A stretch of 32,363 bases of DNA from Lachnospiraceae bacterium (GCA_017520425.1 JAFXFO010000035.1:1-32363), one strand, 5' to 3'; shown: positions 15,787 to 23,890, counted from the stretch's first letter. The notes: generated from the sequence alone by a model not told the origin. Numbers and translations: made by a program.

Positions 15787-16392
15787 ATGAAGCTACTACG
15801 GGCAAGCACAGAACATGAAATGATATTGGAATTCCTAAAAGCGGAAAGCACCTCTGAGAGATTCTCTAAGAAACTGGAAAAGGCAATGGTAGACCATGGG
15901 TTTGACGAGGAGATTATTACCAAAGCAGATTTGCAAAGTGAGCTCCAGAATACCCAAAGAAAGAAGCTACTGGGCACATTCCGCGGATATGGAGAGGGCA
16001 GAGAGCTGTTTGAGAGGTTCCCAACACGCTTTACAGAGTGGAGCTTATGCAGTTTTTCGGCATCGGATTTAGAGAAGATCCGATATATCGATTACAGCTA
16101 TTGGAATGAGCTGTCTGCAGGTACCCGCAAGCCTATGGCTGCGGCTGAGACTATCCGGCGCGGGGTACGAATTTTCGAGGTAAGCAATGAAGGATTTTTA
16201 CGTGCAGCGGAGTATATAAAGGACGGTGGCACTTTTCCTAAGCCCTTCTTCATCACAGCCGACTATGAGACCTTTGTCATAGTGGAGGGGCATCAAAGGA
16301 TGACTGCATATGCACTGGTTCCGGAGTGCTTTGAGGAGATAGAGGTCGTCGTGGGCAAGTGTAACGAGGAAGAGCTTCGTTTGTGGATGTGA
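15787..16392 (+). CDS. Unrecognised protein with ParB/Srx-like EGHxR motif
   Basis: A 201-residue protein. The C-terminal part reads FVIVEGHQRMTAYAL (163-177), which resembles the nucleotide-binding GHxR motif of ParB/sulfiredoxin-type domains (E167, H169, R171). The N-terminal 100 residues look helical, with no recognisable domain. ATG 15787 is two bases after the methyltransferase stop; the frame is open far upstream but overlaps that gene in another frame, so the longer version is rejected. The ribosome binding site is weak, consistent with coupled translation. ParB/Srx relationship is tentative. Confidence 0.7.
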   Translation: MKLLRASTEHEMILEFLKAESTSERFSKKLEKAMVDHGFDEEIITKADLQSELQNTQRKKLLGTFRGYGEGRELFERFPTRFTEWSLCSFSASDLEKIRYIDYSYWNELSAGTRKPMAAAETIRRGVRIFEVSNEGFLRAAEYIKDGGTFPKPFFITADYETFVIVEGHQRMTAYALVPECFEEIEVVVGKCNEEELRLWM

Positions 16393-16401
16393 GGAGCAGA
16401 G

Positions 16402-16860
16402 ATGGAAATCATAGCTTATGAAATGCAACTGAATAAAGCTGTAACGGATGAGCCCAACATATCCTGCATACCCTTCCAAATGCAATATTTTGAAGAATAC
16501 AAGCGAATCTACAACGAATGCTTCTACGAAATGCGGAAGGCACTGGACATCGAACCATATAATTTCCTGCAGGCTTATGGGCAGATTGTGGATAAAGCGG
16601 GAGATATCTATTTATTGGTGGATAATGAAGAAATCATTGGGTCCGTGGCCTGCTACGGCAATGAAATAGATGATTTGATCGTAAACCCCGGATTTCGGCG
16701 TCAGGGTTATGGAAAGCAGCTTTTGCTTTGGGGGATTCAGCGTATCCGGGAGAGAAGTGACGAACCGATTACGTTACATGTGGCCGCCTGGAATCAAGGG
16801 GCTGTGGAATTGTATGAGAAGTGCGGGTTTGAGATTGTGAAGAGAGAGAAGGTTAGGTAA
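16402..16860 (+). CDS. GNAT family N-acetyltransferase
   Basis: A 152-residue GNAT with RRQGYG (99-104) after EIDDLIVNPGF and motif B AWNQGAVELYEKCGF. GAGGAGCAGAG precedes the ATG. It ends two bases before the first TTGGACAT arm, so the following hairpin element abuts its stop codon. Confidence 0.88.
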   Translation: MEIIAYEMQLNKAVTDEPNISCIPFQMQYFEEYKRIYNECFYEMRKALDIEPYNFLQAYGQIVDKAGDIYLLVDNEEIIGSVACYGNEIDDLIVNPGFRRQGYGKQLLLWGIQRIRERSDEPITLHVAAWNQGAVELYEKCGFEIVKREKVR

Positions 16861-17035
16861 ATTGGACATATAGAAAATTATAGGCATAAAATGTCCACAA
16901 AATAGGGCAAAACATGGACATCAGAGAGAGATTATTTTGTATATGTCCAAAATGTTTCAAAAAACTTCAAAAATACTATGAAAATGAATGTTTTTTGGAC
17001 ATTACAGGTAGAAAAATCTCTATATGACCAAAGCC
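16861..17035. repeat. Three-hairpin element, word TTGGACAT (copy 1)
   Basis: Three interrupted palindromes: 16862-16897 (TTGGACAT/ATGTCCA), 16915-16949 (TGGACAT/ATGTCCA) and 16995-17030 (TTGGACAT with degenerate ATGACC). Starts are spaced 53 and 80 nt, the same as the last three hairpins of 19103-19272. The two copies align over about 155 bp with roughly 85-90% identity by eye, including an identical stretch from TTTTTTGGACATTACAGG into GTAGAAAAA. They stand as direct repeats about 2.24 kb apart around three genes. Confidence 0.9.
16996..17024 (+). promoter_or_regulatory. Candidate sigma-A promoter inside hairpin element
   Basis: TGGACA (one mismatch from TTGACA) is followed 17 bases later by a poor TCTATA; TATATG at spacing 19 is the alternative -10. 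It lies 38 bp upstream of the GrpB-GNAT start, a sensible leader length. The -35-like box is part of the TTGGACAT repeat word, so a protein binding that word would occlude the promoter. The equivalent site in copy 2 is better. Confidence 0.3.
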
Positions 17036-17061
17036 GCCTATATTTGAGGGGAGAAGGATAA

Positions 17062-18066
17062 ATGACCACAAAACATGTGTTAGTCCAGCCATACAATAAG
17101 GCATGGAAGCAGAATTTTATAGATATCAAAGCTGAAATCAGGGATGCCCTGGGAGAATTGGCCTTGGAGATAGAGCATGTGGGCAGTACTTCGGTGGAAG
17201 GTCTTTCAGCGAAGCCTATCATCGATATCGATGTGGTCATTAAAGAGGAAATGCTGGATGATGTAATCTCGGCGCTTCAGCGAATCGGTTATCGACACGA
17301 GGGAAACCTTGGTATACCCGGTCGGGAAGCGTTTAAGTATGACGAGAAGGAACATTTGCAGAAGCATCATTTATATGTTTGCCCGCAGGATTCTGCGGAG
17401 CTAAGAAGGCATATTGCATTTAGGGATTATTTGCGTTCACATCCTGAAGCAGTGCGTGAGTACAGTCGTATCAAGGAAGAGGGCGCAAGATTATATCCCT
17501 ATGATATAGAGAAGTATATATTGCATAAGTCACCTTTTATAGAGAAAATTTATGGTATAATTCAGCAAGCACAATCTATTACCCATGCAAGTATAATCCT
17601 GGAACAGCTGACCCATGAAAATTACCACCATGCGTGTGAAATCGACAGAGATGATATCCCCGAGGAATGGGTGGATACTGCCGCAACCATAATGGAAACC
17701 AATGATTATGGTGTGGAAAATGGTTTGAAAGGACACACCTTTTTGGCACGAATGGGGGACAAGTACATCGGTCTGATTATGGTGGGTGAGGCACTTCCCT
17801 GGGATACGGATCCTGTGGAAATGCGGGGAATACCGTTTTACAGATTAATGGGCTTCGTGGTGGACAAAGAATACCGTAACAAAGGCCTGGGCGGTGAAAT
17901 TATGGAAAAAGCCATTGCGTTAGTGTATCAGGAATTTGGCAGACGTTCCTTGGCCCTTGGGGTTCATAAGGATAACACACAGGCCGGTCGATTCTACGAG
18001 AAGCATGGTTTTCAGAGAATGGGCGTCTTTGAGGGCGACGATGAATATTATTTGAGATTTCTTTAA
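17062..18066 (+). CDS. GrpB-domain / GNAT fusion protein
   Basis: A 334-residue two-domain protein. Residues 1-168 are a GrpB (UPF0157) nucleotidyltransferase-fold domain with EHVGSTSV (38-45), KPIIDIDVVI and KHHLYVC. Residues 175-334 are a GNAT domain with MGFVVDKEYRNKGLG (263-277) and RFYEKHGF. No in-frame ATG with a ribosome binding site lies at the junction, so the two are permanently fused. In other genomes GrpB occurs alone or fused to CoaE; fusion here suggests both act on the same substrate. GAGGGGAGAAGG precedes the ATG. Confidence 0.92.
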   Translation: MTTKHVLVQPYNKAWKQNFIDIKAEIRDALGELALEIEHVGSTSVEGLSAKPIIDIDVVIKEEMLDDVISALQRIGYRHEGNLGIPGREAFKYDEKEHLQKHHLYVCPQDSAELRRHIAFRDYLRSHPEAVREYSRIKEEGARLYPYDIEKYILHKSPFIEKIYGIIQQAQSITHASIILEQLTHENYHHACEIDRDDIPEEWVDTAATIMETNDYGVENGLKGHTFLARMGDKYIGLIMVGEALPWDTDPVEMRGIPFYRLMGFVVDKEYRNKGLGGEIMEKAIALVYQEFGRRSLALGVHKDNTQAGRFYEKHGFQRMGVFEGDDEYYLRFL

Positions 18067-18077
18067 GGAGGTACAGT

Positions 18078-18524
18078 ATGATAATCCGAAAAGCAAAAGG
18101 TAAGGATGCAAACGAGCTTAAGACACTTTACTTTGAGTATTTGACCCATTTTCCACCCAAGGAAGAGCAGGATATGGAAGTGTGGGAAAATATGCTGGAA
18201 AAGTTTGTACAGGATGAAAATATGTATTTGCTGGTGGCAGAGGAAGAGGGGAAAGTGGTATCTTCCGTACAGATGGCCATTATCGAAGGCCTAACGCACA
18301 ATGTCAGGCCTTTTGCCGTGATTGAAAATGTAGTAACCCACGCAGATTATCGCAACAGAGGCTTTGCTTCAGCATTGTTGGAAAAGGCTTCGGAAATCGC
18401 AAAGGCGCGCAGATGCTACAAGGTATTCCTGGAGACCGGATCCAACAAGGAAAGTACCTTAAACTTTTACAGAAACAACGGCTTTGCCATAGATGAAAAG
18501 CATTCTTGTTTGAAGAGGTTGTAG
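18078..18524 (+). CDS. GNAT family N-acetyltransferase
   Basis: A 148-residue compact GNAT with RNRGFA (92-97) after VIENVVTHADY and FLETGSNKESTLNFYRNNGF. The layout is RimI-like or aminoglycoside-6'-type, without substrate clues. A strong AAGGAGGT lies six bases before the ATG. It is the middle gene of the block flanked by the TTGGACAT elements. Confidence 0.88.
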   Translation: MIIRKAKGKDANELKTLYFEYLTHFPPKEEQDMEVWENMLEKFVQDENMYLLVAEEEGKVVSSVQMAIIEGLTHNVRPFAVIENVVTHADYRNRGFASALLEKASEIAKARRCYKVFLETGSNKESTLNFYRNNGFAIDEKHSCLKRL

Positions 18525-18534
18525 GGGAGAAGAG

Positions 18535-19020
18535 ATGGAGATTCGTATTGACCCCATATTGAGGGAACAAAAGTCTGTTTTTATGCAGATGATGGAATTA
18601 TATATGTACGATTTTTCGGAGTTTTCCGGCGAGGATATTAATGAATACGGATACTTTGGTTACTCTCGGATTGATGATTATTGGAATGAAGAGGGAAGAT
18701 ATCCGTTTTTCATCAGAGTGGACGGAATGCTGGCGGGATTGGTTTTGGTAAGGTCCTGCTGCGAATATAACAATCTGCCTAATCCTCATAATATAGCGGA
18801 ATTTTTCGTAATGAAAAAGTATCGGCGTAAAGGGGTAGGAAAGGCTGCCGCCATGAAGGTTTTTGACATGTTTCCCGGAAGCTGGGAGGTGGCACAGTGG
18901 AAAAGTAATGTGCCTGCTCAGAGCTTTTGGAAACAGGTTATCAGCGAGTATACAAAAGGAAAGTATGATACTTTTGTTGCGAAGGATAAAGAGGCAGTAG
19001 GCTTTACGTTTGACAGATAA
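18535..19020 (+). CDS. GNAT acetyltransferase, COG5628-like
   Basis: A 161-residue GNAT resembling COG5628 predicted acetyltransferases: YDFSEF near the N-terminus, AEFFVMKKYRRKGVG (88-102), MFPGSWEVAQ and a C-terminal FWKQVISEYTKGKY. TAGGGGAGAAGAG precedes the ATG. Its TAA stop is immediately followed by the first TTGGACATAT arm of the second hairpin element. Acceptor unknown. Confidence 0.88.
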   Translation: MEIRIDPILREQKSVFMQMMELYMYDFSEFSGEDINEYGYFGYSRIDDYWNEEGRYPFFIRVDGMLAGLVLVRSCCEYNNLPNPHNIAEFFVMKKYRRKGVGKAAAMKVFDMFPGSWEVAQWKSNVPAQSFWKQVISEYTKGKYDTFVAKDKEAVGFTFDR

Positions 19021-19341
19021 TTGGACATATACATAAAAAATATATCAGTATGTCCAAAAACCCGGTAAAATAAGGCGGATTTTCCCGTCTTTGAGTAAGG
19101 GATTGGACATATGGAAGATTTTAGGTAGAAAATGTCCACGAAATGGGGCAAACCATGGACATCTGAGAGAAATAATTTTGTATATGTCCAAAATGCTTCA
19201 AAAATCTTCCCAAATACTTTGAAAATGGATGTTTTTTGGACATTACAGGTAGAAAAAAATATATATGTCCAAAGTATTGTATTATTGAGGAGAGAAGCGC
19301 AAATAAGCGCAAGTTTGACCTAATTCATTGGGGGGGTATAT
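19021..19341. repeat. Four-hairpin array, word TTGGACAT/ATGTCCAA (copy 2)
   Basis: Four interrupted palindromes: 19021-19057 (TTGGACAT/ATGTCCAA), 19103-19138 (TTGGACAT/ATGTCCA), 19156-19190 (TGGACAT/ATGTCCA) and 19236-19272 (TTGGACAT/ATGTCCAA). Starts are spaced 82, 53 and 80 nt, nearly the same as the differently worded array at 11088-11345 (83, 54, 83). The last three hairpins are a diverged direct repeat of 16862-17030. The remaining bases up to 19341 show an AT-rich leader and the ribosome binding site of the next gene. Confidence 0.92.
19237..19265 (+). promoter_or_regulatory. Candidate sigma-A promoter inside hairpin 4
   Basis: TGGACA (one mismatch to consensus -35) is separated by 17 bp from TATATA (two mismatches to TATAAT). 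Both boxes lie within hairpin 4, so the -35 is the left arm and the -10 touches the right arm of the palindrome. Transcription would begin about 70 bp before the GNAT at 19342. Whether the word is an operator is inference. Confidence 0.4.
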
Positions 19342-19854
19342 ATGAAAGTTGTAAAAGTGAGTAGGGACATATTCCCCGAAATCAATCTGGATGACTTTAA
19401 CCGTCAGCAGAAAATTACGAGGATATATGTTAAAAAAGATGATACATACGTGTTGGAAGCTCAGCCGGGGGTGATGGATTGGAGCATCGATAAAAAACGG
19501 GAGGTTGCTAAAGACCTGACGGACAATGCTTATATTGCCTACCTTGCACTTGAGGAAGAAAGAATTGTGGGCTTTATGAGTCTTGTGAAAGAATTGGTAT
19601 CGGAGCGGATGATTCTGGATTTGATTCAGGTAGACACGGATTTCCGCGGACAGGGAATCGGACGCATGTTATGGGAAAAAGCGGTGGAAGAAGCTCGCTT
19701 AAATGGTGCAAAGGAGTTGTATATTTCCGCCTGTCCGTCGGAGGAGACCATCCATTTTTACAAGGCAATGGGTGCAGAGGTTACGGACAATCCAATTATA
19801 GCTATAGCAAATGATGAGCCTGATGACCTTCAGATGGTTTGTAGGATTGGGTAA
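19342..19854 (+). CDS. GNAT family N-acetyltransferase
   Basis: A 170-residue GNAT with DNAYIAYLALEEERIVGF (61-78), LIQVDTDFRGQGIG (94-107) and HFYKAMGAEV. The long N-terminal stretch (1-60) matches a common Firmicute GNAT subtype of unknown acceptor. A run of seven Gs (GGGGGGG) serves as ribosome binding site. It is the first gene of the longest uninterrupted run in the window. Confidence 0.88.
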   Translation: MKVVKVSRDIFPEINLDDFNRQQKITRIYVKKDDTYVLEAQPGVMDWSIDKKREVAKDLTDNAYIAYLALEEERIVGFMSLVKELVSERMILDLIQVDTDFRGQGIGRMLWEKAVEEARLNGAKELYISACPSEETIHFYKAMGAEVTDNPIIAIANDEPDDLQMVCRIG

Positions 19855-19873
19855 AAATTTGGAGGCAATTATT

Positions 19874-20776
19874 ATGACGAAAGTCCTATTCTTAGATATC
19901 GATGGAGTGCTGAATTCTAATTTCTGGAACGATAACCATCAAAGAGAGATTAGTGATGGTATACTAATTGATGAACAGAAAATTAAGCTATTAGCACAAC
20001 TGGTGAAAAAGACAAAGGCCAAAATAATCCTCCATTCCGGTTGGCGAGTATGGTTTGATGATAAGTTAAATCCAACACGTAAAGAGGCTCAGAGATTGGT
20101 AGAGATGCTTGCAATGGAAGGCTTGGCTATAGATGGAGTTACTCCCGATTTGACCACGGAAGAAATCAGAAGAACCAAGAGATTCAGTATGGTCAAAGCC
20201 GATGAAATCCTTCTGTGGTTGAAGGAACATGAGGATGTATCTGCCTGGGTGGTGCTGGATGATTTGGATTTGCACAATATTCAGGTAGAAGAGTATCAGG
20301 TGAAGCCTGACCAGAGGGTGGGACTAACCATGGATGATGTGAGGTTGGCGGAAGATATTTTATTAGAGGTAAAAATGGACATTAGCAATTTAGAAAAGGG
20401 GCATTTTGAAAGAACAGAAAAGGCGGCAAATTATCTCCTTGGATTGGTTTTGGCGGGGAAGAAAAGAGCTACATCCAGTAGTTTGTGGGCATATGAGATA
20501 GAAGGGGAGGCGGTTCCCAAGGTTGGCGACAGATGTGTTATTACATACTGGGACGGAACACCCGGCTGCGTCATTGAAACCACAAATGTACGGATCATCC
20601 CATACGCTGATATGACTTATGAAATTGCAAGATTAGAGGGTGAGGATGATACTTTGGAATCTTGGCAGAAGACGCATCAGCAATTCTTCACCGAAGAAGG
20701 TAAGGAACTGGGATATACATTTTCTGAAAATATGCCGGTAGTTTTTGAGGAATTTAAAGTGATTGAAGTGCTGTAG
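19874..20776 (+). CDS. HAD phosphatase / ASCH domain fusion
   Basis: A 300-residue two-domain protein. Residues 1-160 form a HAD domain like that of Swiss-army-knife RNA repair proteins (D8-ID10-GVLNS, S55 in LHSGWR, D129/D130). Residues 168-300 form an ASCH domain (GKKRATSSSLWAYE at 196-209, KVGDRCVITYWDG). ASCH domains bind RNA or hydrolyse acylated nucleosides. M168 (ATG at 20375) sits five bases after GAGG, a plausible internal start yielding a free ASCH protein. ATG 19874 follows GGAGGCAATTATT. Pairing of domains suggests RNA-end or modified-nucleotide chemistry. Confidence 0.88.
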   Translation: MTKVLFLDIDGVLNSNFWNDNHQREISDGILIDEQKIKLLAQLVKKTKAKIILHSGWRVWFDDKLNPTRKEAQRLVEMLAMEGLAIDGVTPDLTTEEIRRTKRFSMVKADEILLWLKEHEDVSAWVVLDDLDLHNIQVEEYQVKPDQRVGLTMDDVRLAEDILLEVKMDISNLEKGHFERTEKAANYLLGLVLAGKKRATSSSLWAYEIEGEAVPKVGDRCVITYWDGTPGCVIETTNVRIIPYADMTYEIARLEGEDDTLESWQKTHQQFFTEEGKELGYTFSENMPVVFEEFKVIEVL

Positions 20777-20811
20777 GATAGCTTGCAAGAACACTGGGGG
20801 AGGATGCGATA

Positions 20812-21633
20812 ATGAGCAAAATTCAAATCGATAGAGACTATGTTGAGTCACGGCTGCTTACGTATGTGAATGAGTTGTTTGAACTCCCGGAAATAGGCGG
20901 TGTGAAGCTTCGGGATATTGTGATTCAAAATAATGAGCATAAGGAAGCGAATCTAAAGGAAGCTATAAGCAAAAGCTATCATGATTGCTACAGTGATTCA
21001 GACATAAGCATCATTGTGAATTTACCAACGAATAGTGCAGTCTCTCCCGCAGATTATATGCGACATCCGAGGAGGTTGGGAATTACACCGGATAGGTACT
21101 TAGGCTTTTGTGCAAATCCGGAAGCAAGTATGTACCGCATGGTTTTCAGAGATGGTATACGATACGATTTTGGCTTTGAGTTTCAATATGATGATGAATA
21201 TACACCCGTTGAATTGAATGCTGAACCGGAAAGATATAGTAACCCTGCATGGCCTATGAATAAGGTGGATGAGTTTTGGTTTGTGATGGTACAGGCCTTA
21301 GGGAAACTGTATCGGAAGGATTATCTGATTAGTGCCCATCTGGCGAACATAAATGTAAACGAAACACTTGTCCAGCAGATGATTTTACGTGACATGAAGT
21401 ATGGAACCAATCATCACCGTTATGGATATTGTGAGGAGCTTTGCTATCGCAAATTTGAAAGTGAGAATCCGTTTTTGACGGGTGATGAAACCTTTGACAT
21501 AATAGCTGGTAAGCTATATTCAGCAGCGAGAGCTTATGGTGAGTTGGCGAAGAAATTTTATCCGGAGTATGAACCAAGAAGTGAGGTTTTGTTTGATATT
21601 TGGAGAGGATATCATGAGAACAGCAGGGTGTGA
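20812..21633 (+). CDS. Nucleotidyltransferase-like protein (aminoglycoside adenylyltransferase type)
   Basis: A 273-residue protein with a pol-beta nucleotidyltransferase core: SYHDCYSDSDISIIV (55-69), in which D62 and D64 would bind metal. The canonical GSxxxG before the aspartates is SYHDCY, so the nucleotide-binding turn is atypical. The C-terminal half is helical (FWFVMVQALGKLYRKDYLISAHLAN), as in streptomycin and lincosamide adenylyltransferases. Acceptor unknown. GGGGGAGGATG precedes the ATG. Confidence 0.8.
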   Translation: MSKIQIDRDYVESRLLTYVNELFELPEIGGVKLRDIVIQNNEHKEANLKEAISKSYHDCYSDSDISIIVNLPTNSAVSPADYMRHPRRLGITPDRYLGFCANPEASMYRMVFRDGIRYDFGFEFQYDDEYTPVELNAEPERYSNPAWPMNKVDEFWFVMVQALGKLYRKDYLISAHLANINVNETLVQQMILRDMKYGTNHHRYGYCEELCYRKFESENPFLTGDETFDIIAGKLYSAARAYGELAKKFYPEYEPRSEVLFDIWRGYHENSRV

Positions 21634-21669
21634 TGGATTGACTAGAATATTGGTGAAAGAGGTGTTGAA

Positions 21670-22410
21670 GTGAAAAAACCGGAAATGATTATTTTTGATT
21701 ATGGGCGTACCTTACTATATCAGCCAGGGTTTAGTACTTCAAATGGGAATAAAGCCATTTATCCCTATATAAATCGAAATCCGCGTAATATTTCTTTAGA
21801 AGAATATGATAAAACCATAGTGGAACTATTTGCAAAAATAAAGGCTGAGCGGGGACCCATACTGGAAATCCATGAACATAATTTTTTAAGACTGGCCATG
21901 GAATATATGGATATTTCCTTATCCGTTTCCATAGAAGAAGCGGAAGAGATCATCATGAACGGTATATCGCAAGGCGCTATAATGCCCCATGCAGACAGGT
22001 TAATTGATTATCTTAATGAAAAAGGAATCAGAACAGGCGTAATAAGTAATAATTGCTTTTCAGGTAATGCTTTGAAAAAACTTTTTGACAGACTTCTCCC
22101 AAGAAACAAGTTGGAATTTGTTTTGGCATCAAGTGATTATATTTTTAGGAAACCACATAGCATGATGTTTGATATTGCATTGCAGAAGTCGGGATTGACA
22201 GCTGATAAAGTGTGGTATTGTGGTGATAGTATAGAAGCTGATGTGTATGGAGCAAAGAACGTTGGTATGTTTCCCGTCCTATATGAAGGAAGAACGGATG
22301 ATAACACAAATCCCTTTGCACATCAAAATGATAATTGGATAATAGATTTTGAATATTTACATATTACAGCCTGGAACGAATTAATTGATGTTTTGGAGAG
22401 GATGAGTTGA
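21670..22410 (+). CDS. HAD superfamily hydrolase
   Basis: A 246-residue HAD enzyme with D10-YGRT14 (motif I), S126 in GVISNN (motif II), K161 (motif III), and GD186SIEAD191 (motif IV). The general-acid aspartate of DxDxT is G12, which usually weakens classical phosphatase activity. The cap lies between motifs I and II (about 20-105). It starts with GTG behind AGAGGTG. Substrate unknown. Confidence 0.87.
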   Translation: MKKPEMIIFDYGRTLLYQPGFSTSNGNKAIYPYINRNPRNISLEEYDKTIVELFAKIKAERGPILEIHEHNFLRLAMEYMDISLSVSIEEAEEIIMNGISQGAIMPHADRLIDYLNEKGIRTGVISNNCFSGNALKKLFDRLLPRNKLEFVLASSDYIFRKPHSMMFDIALQKSGLTADKVWYCGDSIEADVYGAKNVGMFPVLYEGRTDDNTNPFAHQNDNWIIDFEYLHITAWNELIDVLERMS

Positions 22411-22449
22411 TATCCCTAAAATCCAACGCAAACACACGGAGGGACATAA

Positions 22450-22890
22450 ATGCGTAACAGAAGTATGGCTTTAGTCGTGCAAGGCGAGAAGATTTTGATG
22501 GTACAGGCCTTGCGGCGGGGAAGATTATTTTGGGAGCTTCCGGGCGGAGGTATTGAAATAGGAGAAACGCCGGAGGAAGCAGCACTAAGAGAATTGCAGG
22601 AAGAATGCGGGCTGACGGGTGTGGTTAACAGACCCCTAAATATATTGTATTGCAAGGACGGAAGTGTAGAATATGTATTTCTGGTAGATGTTTCCAAAGA
22701 GCAGAAGGAAACTGTGGGAGGGGATCCGGAAGCAACAGAACAGACCATTAAAAATGTGAGTTGGAAGAAGCTTACGGAACTTAGTGAGCGGGATAGAGCG
22801 TTTTTGTGGTCGCGAGGTTTAGTGGAAGTAGATGACTTTTTTGAACTGGCGTGGAGCTGGGGAGATGAAATAAGTTATCCGATTGGGTAG
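22450..22890 (+). CDS. Nudix hydrolase
   Basis: A 146-residue Nudix enzyme with a complete box from G32/G33 to L55 (GGGIEIGETPEEAALREL then QEECGL). The preceding WELPGGG and the late EVDDFFELAWS do not fix a substrate. It is not closely similar to the Nudix at 278, arguing against recent duplication. GGAGGGACATAA precedes the ATG. Confidence 0.92.
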   Translation: MRNRSMALVVQGEKILMVQALRRGRLFWELPGGGIEIGETPEEAALRELQEECGLTGVVNRPLNILYCKDGSVEYVFLVDVSKEQKETVGGDPEATEQTIKNVSWKKLTELSERDRAFLWSRGLVEVDDFFELAWSWGDEISYPIG

Positions 22891-22903
22891 GGAGGAAAGG
22901 AAA

Positions 22904-23890
22904 ATGTTAAAGAACAAAACACTAAAGGAACTATTAGAAAACCCTATGATTGCAGATATTGCACCGGATGCCATAAGAGGCCGGGATTTATCCAAGGAAG
23001 AATTTTACCATTGGACTTTGCAGGAGATTGCTGACAAAGTGGGCTGGGGTAATTTGGAAAGGGGCTTTACCAAGTTATTGGAAGTGGCGGCTCCGGGAGG
23101 GTATTATTTTAGCTTGTATTCTGAGGAGGAGTGCTTCAAGGCACCTTCAAAGAAGGGCACAAACATTGTTTATTTCCCGTCCGAGGATGTGGCAGCAAAT
23201 GACAAACCATTTATTATGCTGGTGCCCGGAGGCGGGTTTGTCAATGTCTGGAATTTGACAGAAGGCTGGCCGGTAGCACGGATCTTTAATGAGCTTGGAT
23301 ATCATGTGTTTATCCTTACATATCAGGTGCAAGTGGAAGGCGCTGCAGTCAAAGCCATGGATGACATGGCGCGTGCCATGGAAATCATTGCGTCCCGCAA
23401 GGAGGAATTCCATGTGGATCCGAAAAACTACATTACCTGCGGATTTTCTGCCGGGGGATATATCGTATGTCTTTGGAATACAGAGAAGGGTTACAGGGCA
23501 TTTGACCTTCCCAAACCCAAGGCGTGTTTCCCTATTTATCCGGTAACCTCCTATCGTATTATGGATGCGGACGAATGGGACGAAGGCGAGGACAAGGACG
23601 AGTTCGCACGTGCAGGGCTTGGTTGTACCATGCAGGAAGCGTGTAACAGTTGTTTCGAAATTCCTATGCATGTAGAAGGATTCCCGCCAACTGCCATTTT
23701 CCTGGCAGCAGAGGATGAGCTGGTGGACCCGGAACATTCCAAGAGGCTTGCTGAGGCACTAACCAATGCGGAAATTCCTTGCAAGCTGGAAATCGGTCCC
23801 ACCGGCGGCCACGGATTTGCTGATGGTGCGGGTATGTGTATGGAAGGCTGGCAGGAAAGAGCCATAGAGTGGTTTGAGGTAATGAATTAG
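22904..23890 (+). CDS. Alpha/beta hydrolase, acetyl-esterase/BD-FAE-like
   Basis: A 328-residue alpha/beta hydrolase. PGGGF (108-112) provides the oxyanion hole, GFSAGG has nucleophile S182, D271 lies in AAEDELVD and H303 in GGHGF, a complete triad. No signal peptide, so cytosolic. It is the only clear deacylase in a neighbourhood of acetyltransferases. ATG 22904 follows AGGGAGGAAAGGAA; a TTG at 22883 is rejected. Confidence 0.88.
   Translation: MLKNKTLKELLENPMIADIAPDAIRGRDLSKEEFYHWTLQEIADKVGWGNLERGFTKLLEVAAPGGYYFSLYSEEECFKAPSKKGTNIVYFPSEDVAANDKPFIMLVPGGGFVNVWNLTEGWPVARIFNELGYHVFILTYQVQVEGAAVKAMDDMARAMEIIASRKEEFHVDPKNYITCGFSAGGYIVCLWNTEKGYRAFDLPKPKACFPIYPVTSYRIMDADEWDEGEDKDEFARAGLGCTMQEACNSCFEIPMHVEGFPPTAIFLAAEDELVDPEHSKRLAEALTNAEIPCKLEIGPTGGHGFADGAGMCMEGWQERAIEWFEVMN

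Noticed and set aside
19058-19102. Rho-independent terminator between hairpins 1 and 2
   Set aside because: The CGG...CCG and AAAAT...ATTTT stretches do not pair into a clean stem, and no T-run follows.
23147-23737. Reverse-strand coding region of 196 codons
   Set aside because: It lies antisense inside the alpha/beta hydrolase, has no recognisable domain or ribosome binding site, and its length follows from the codon bias of the sense gene.
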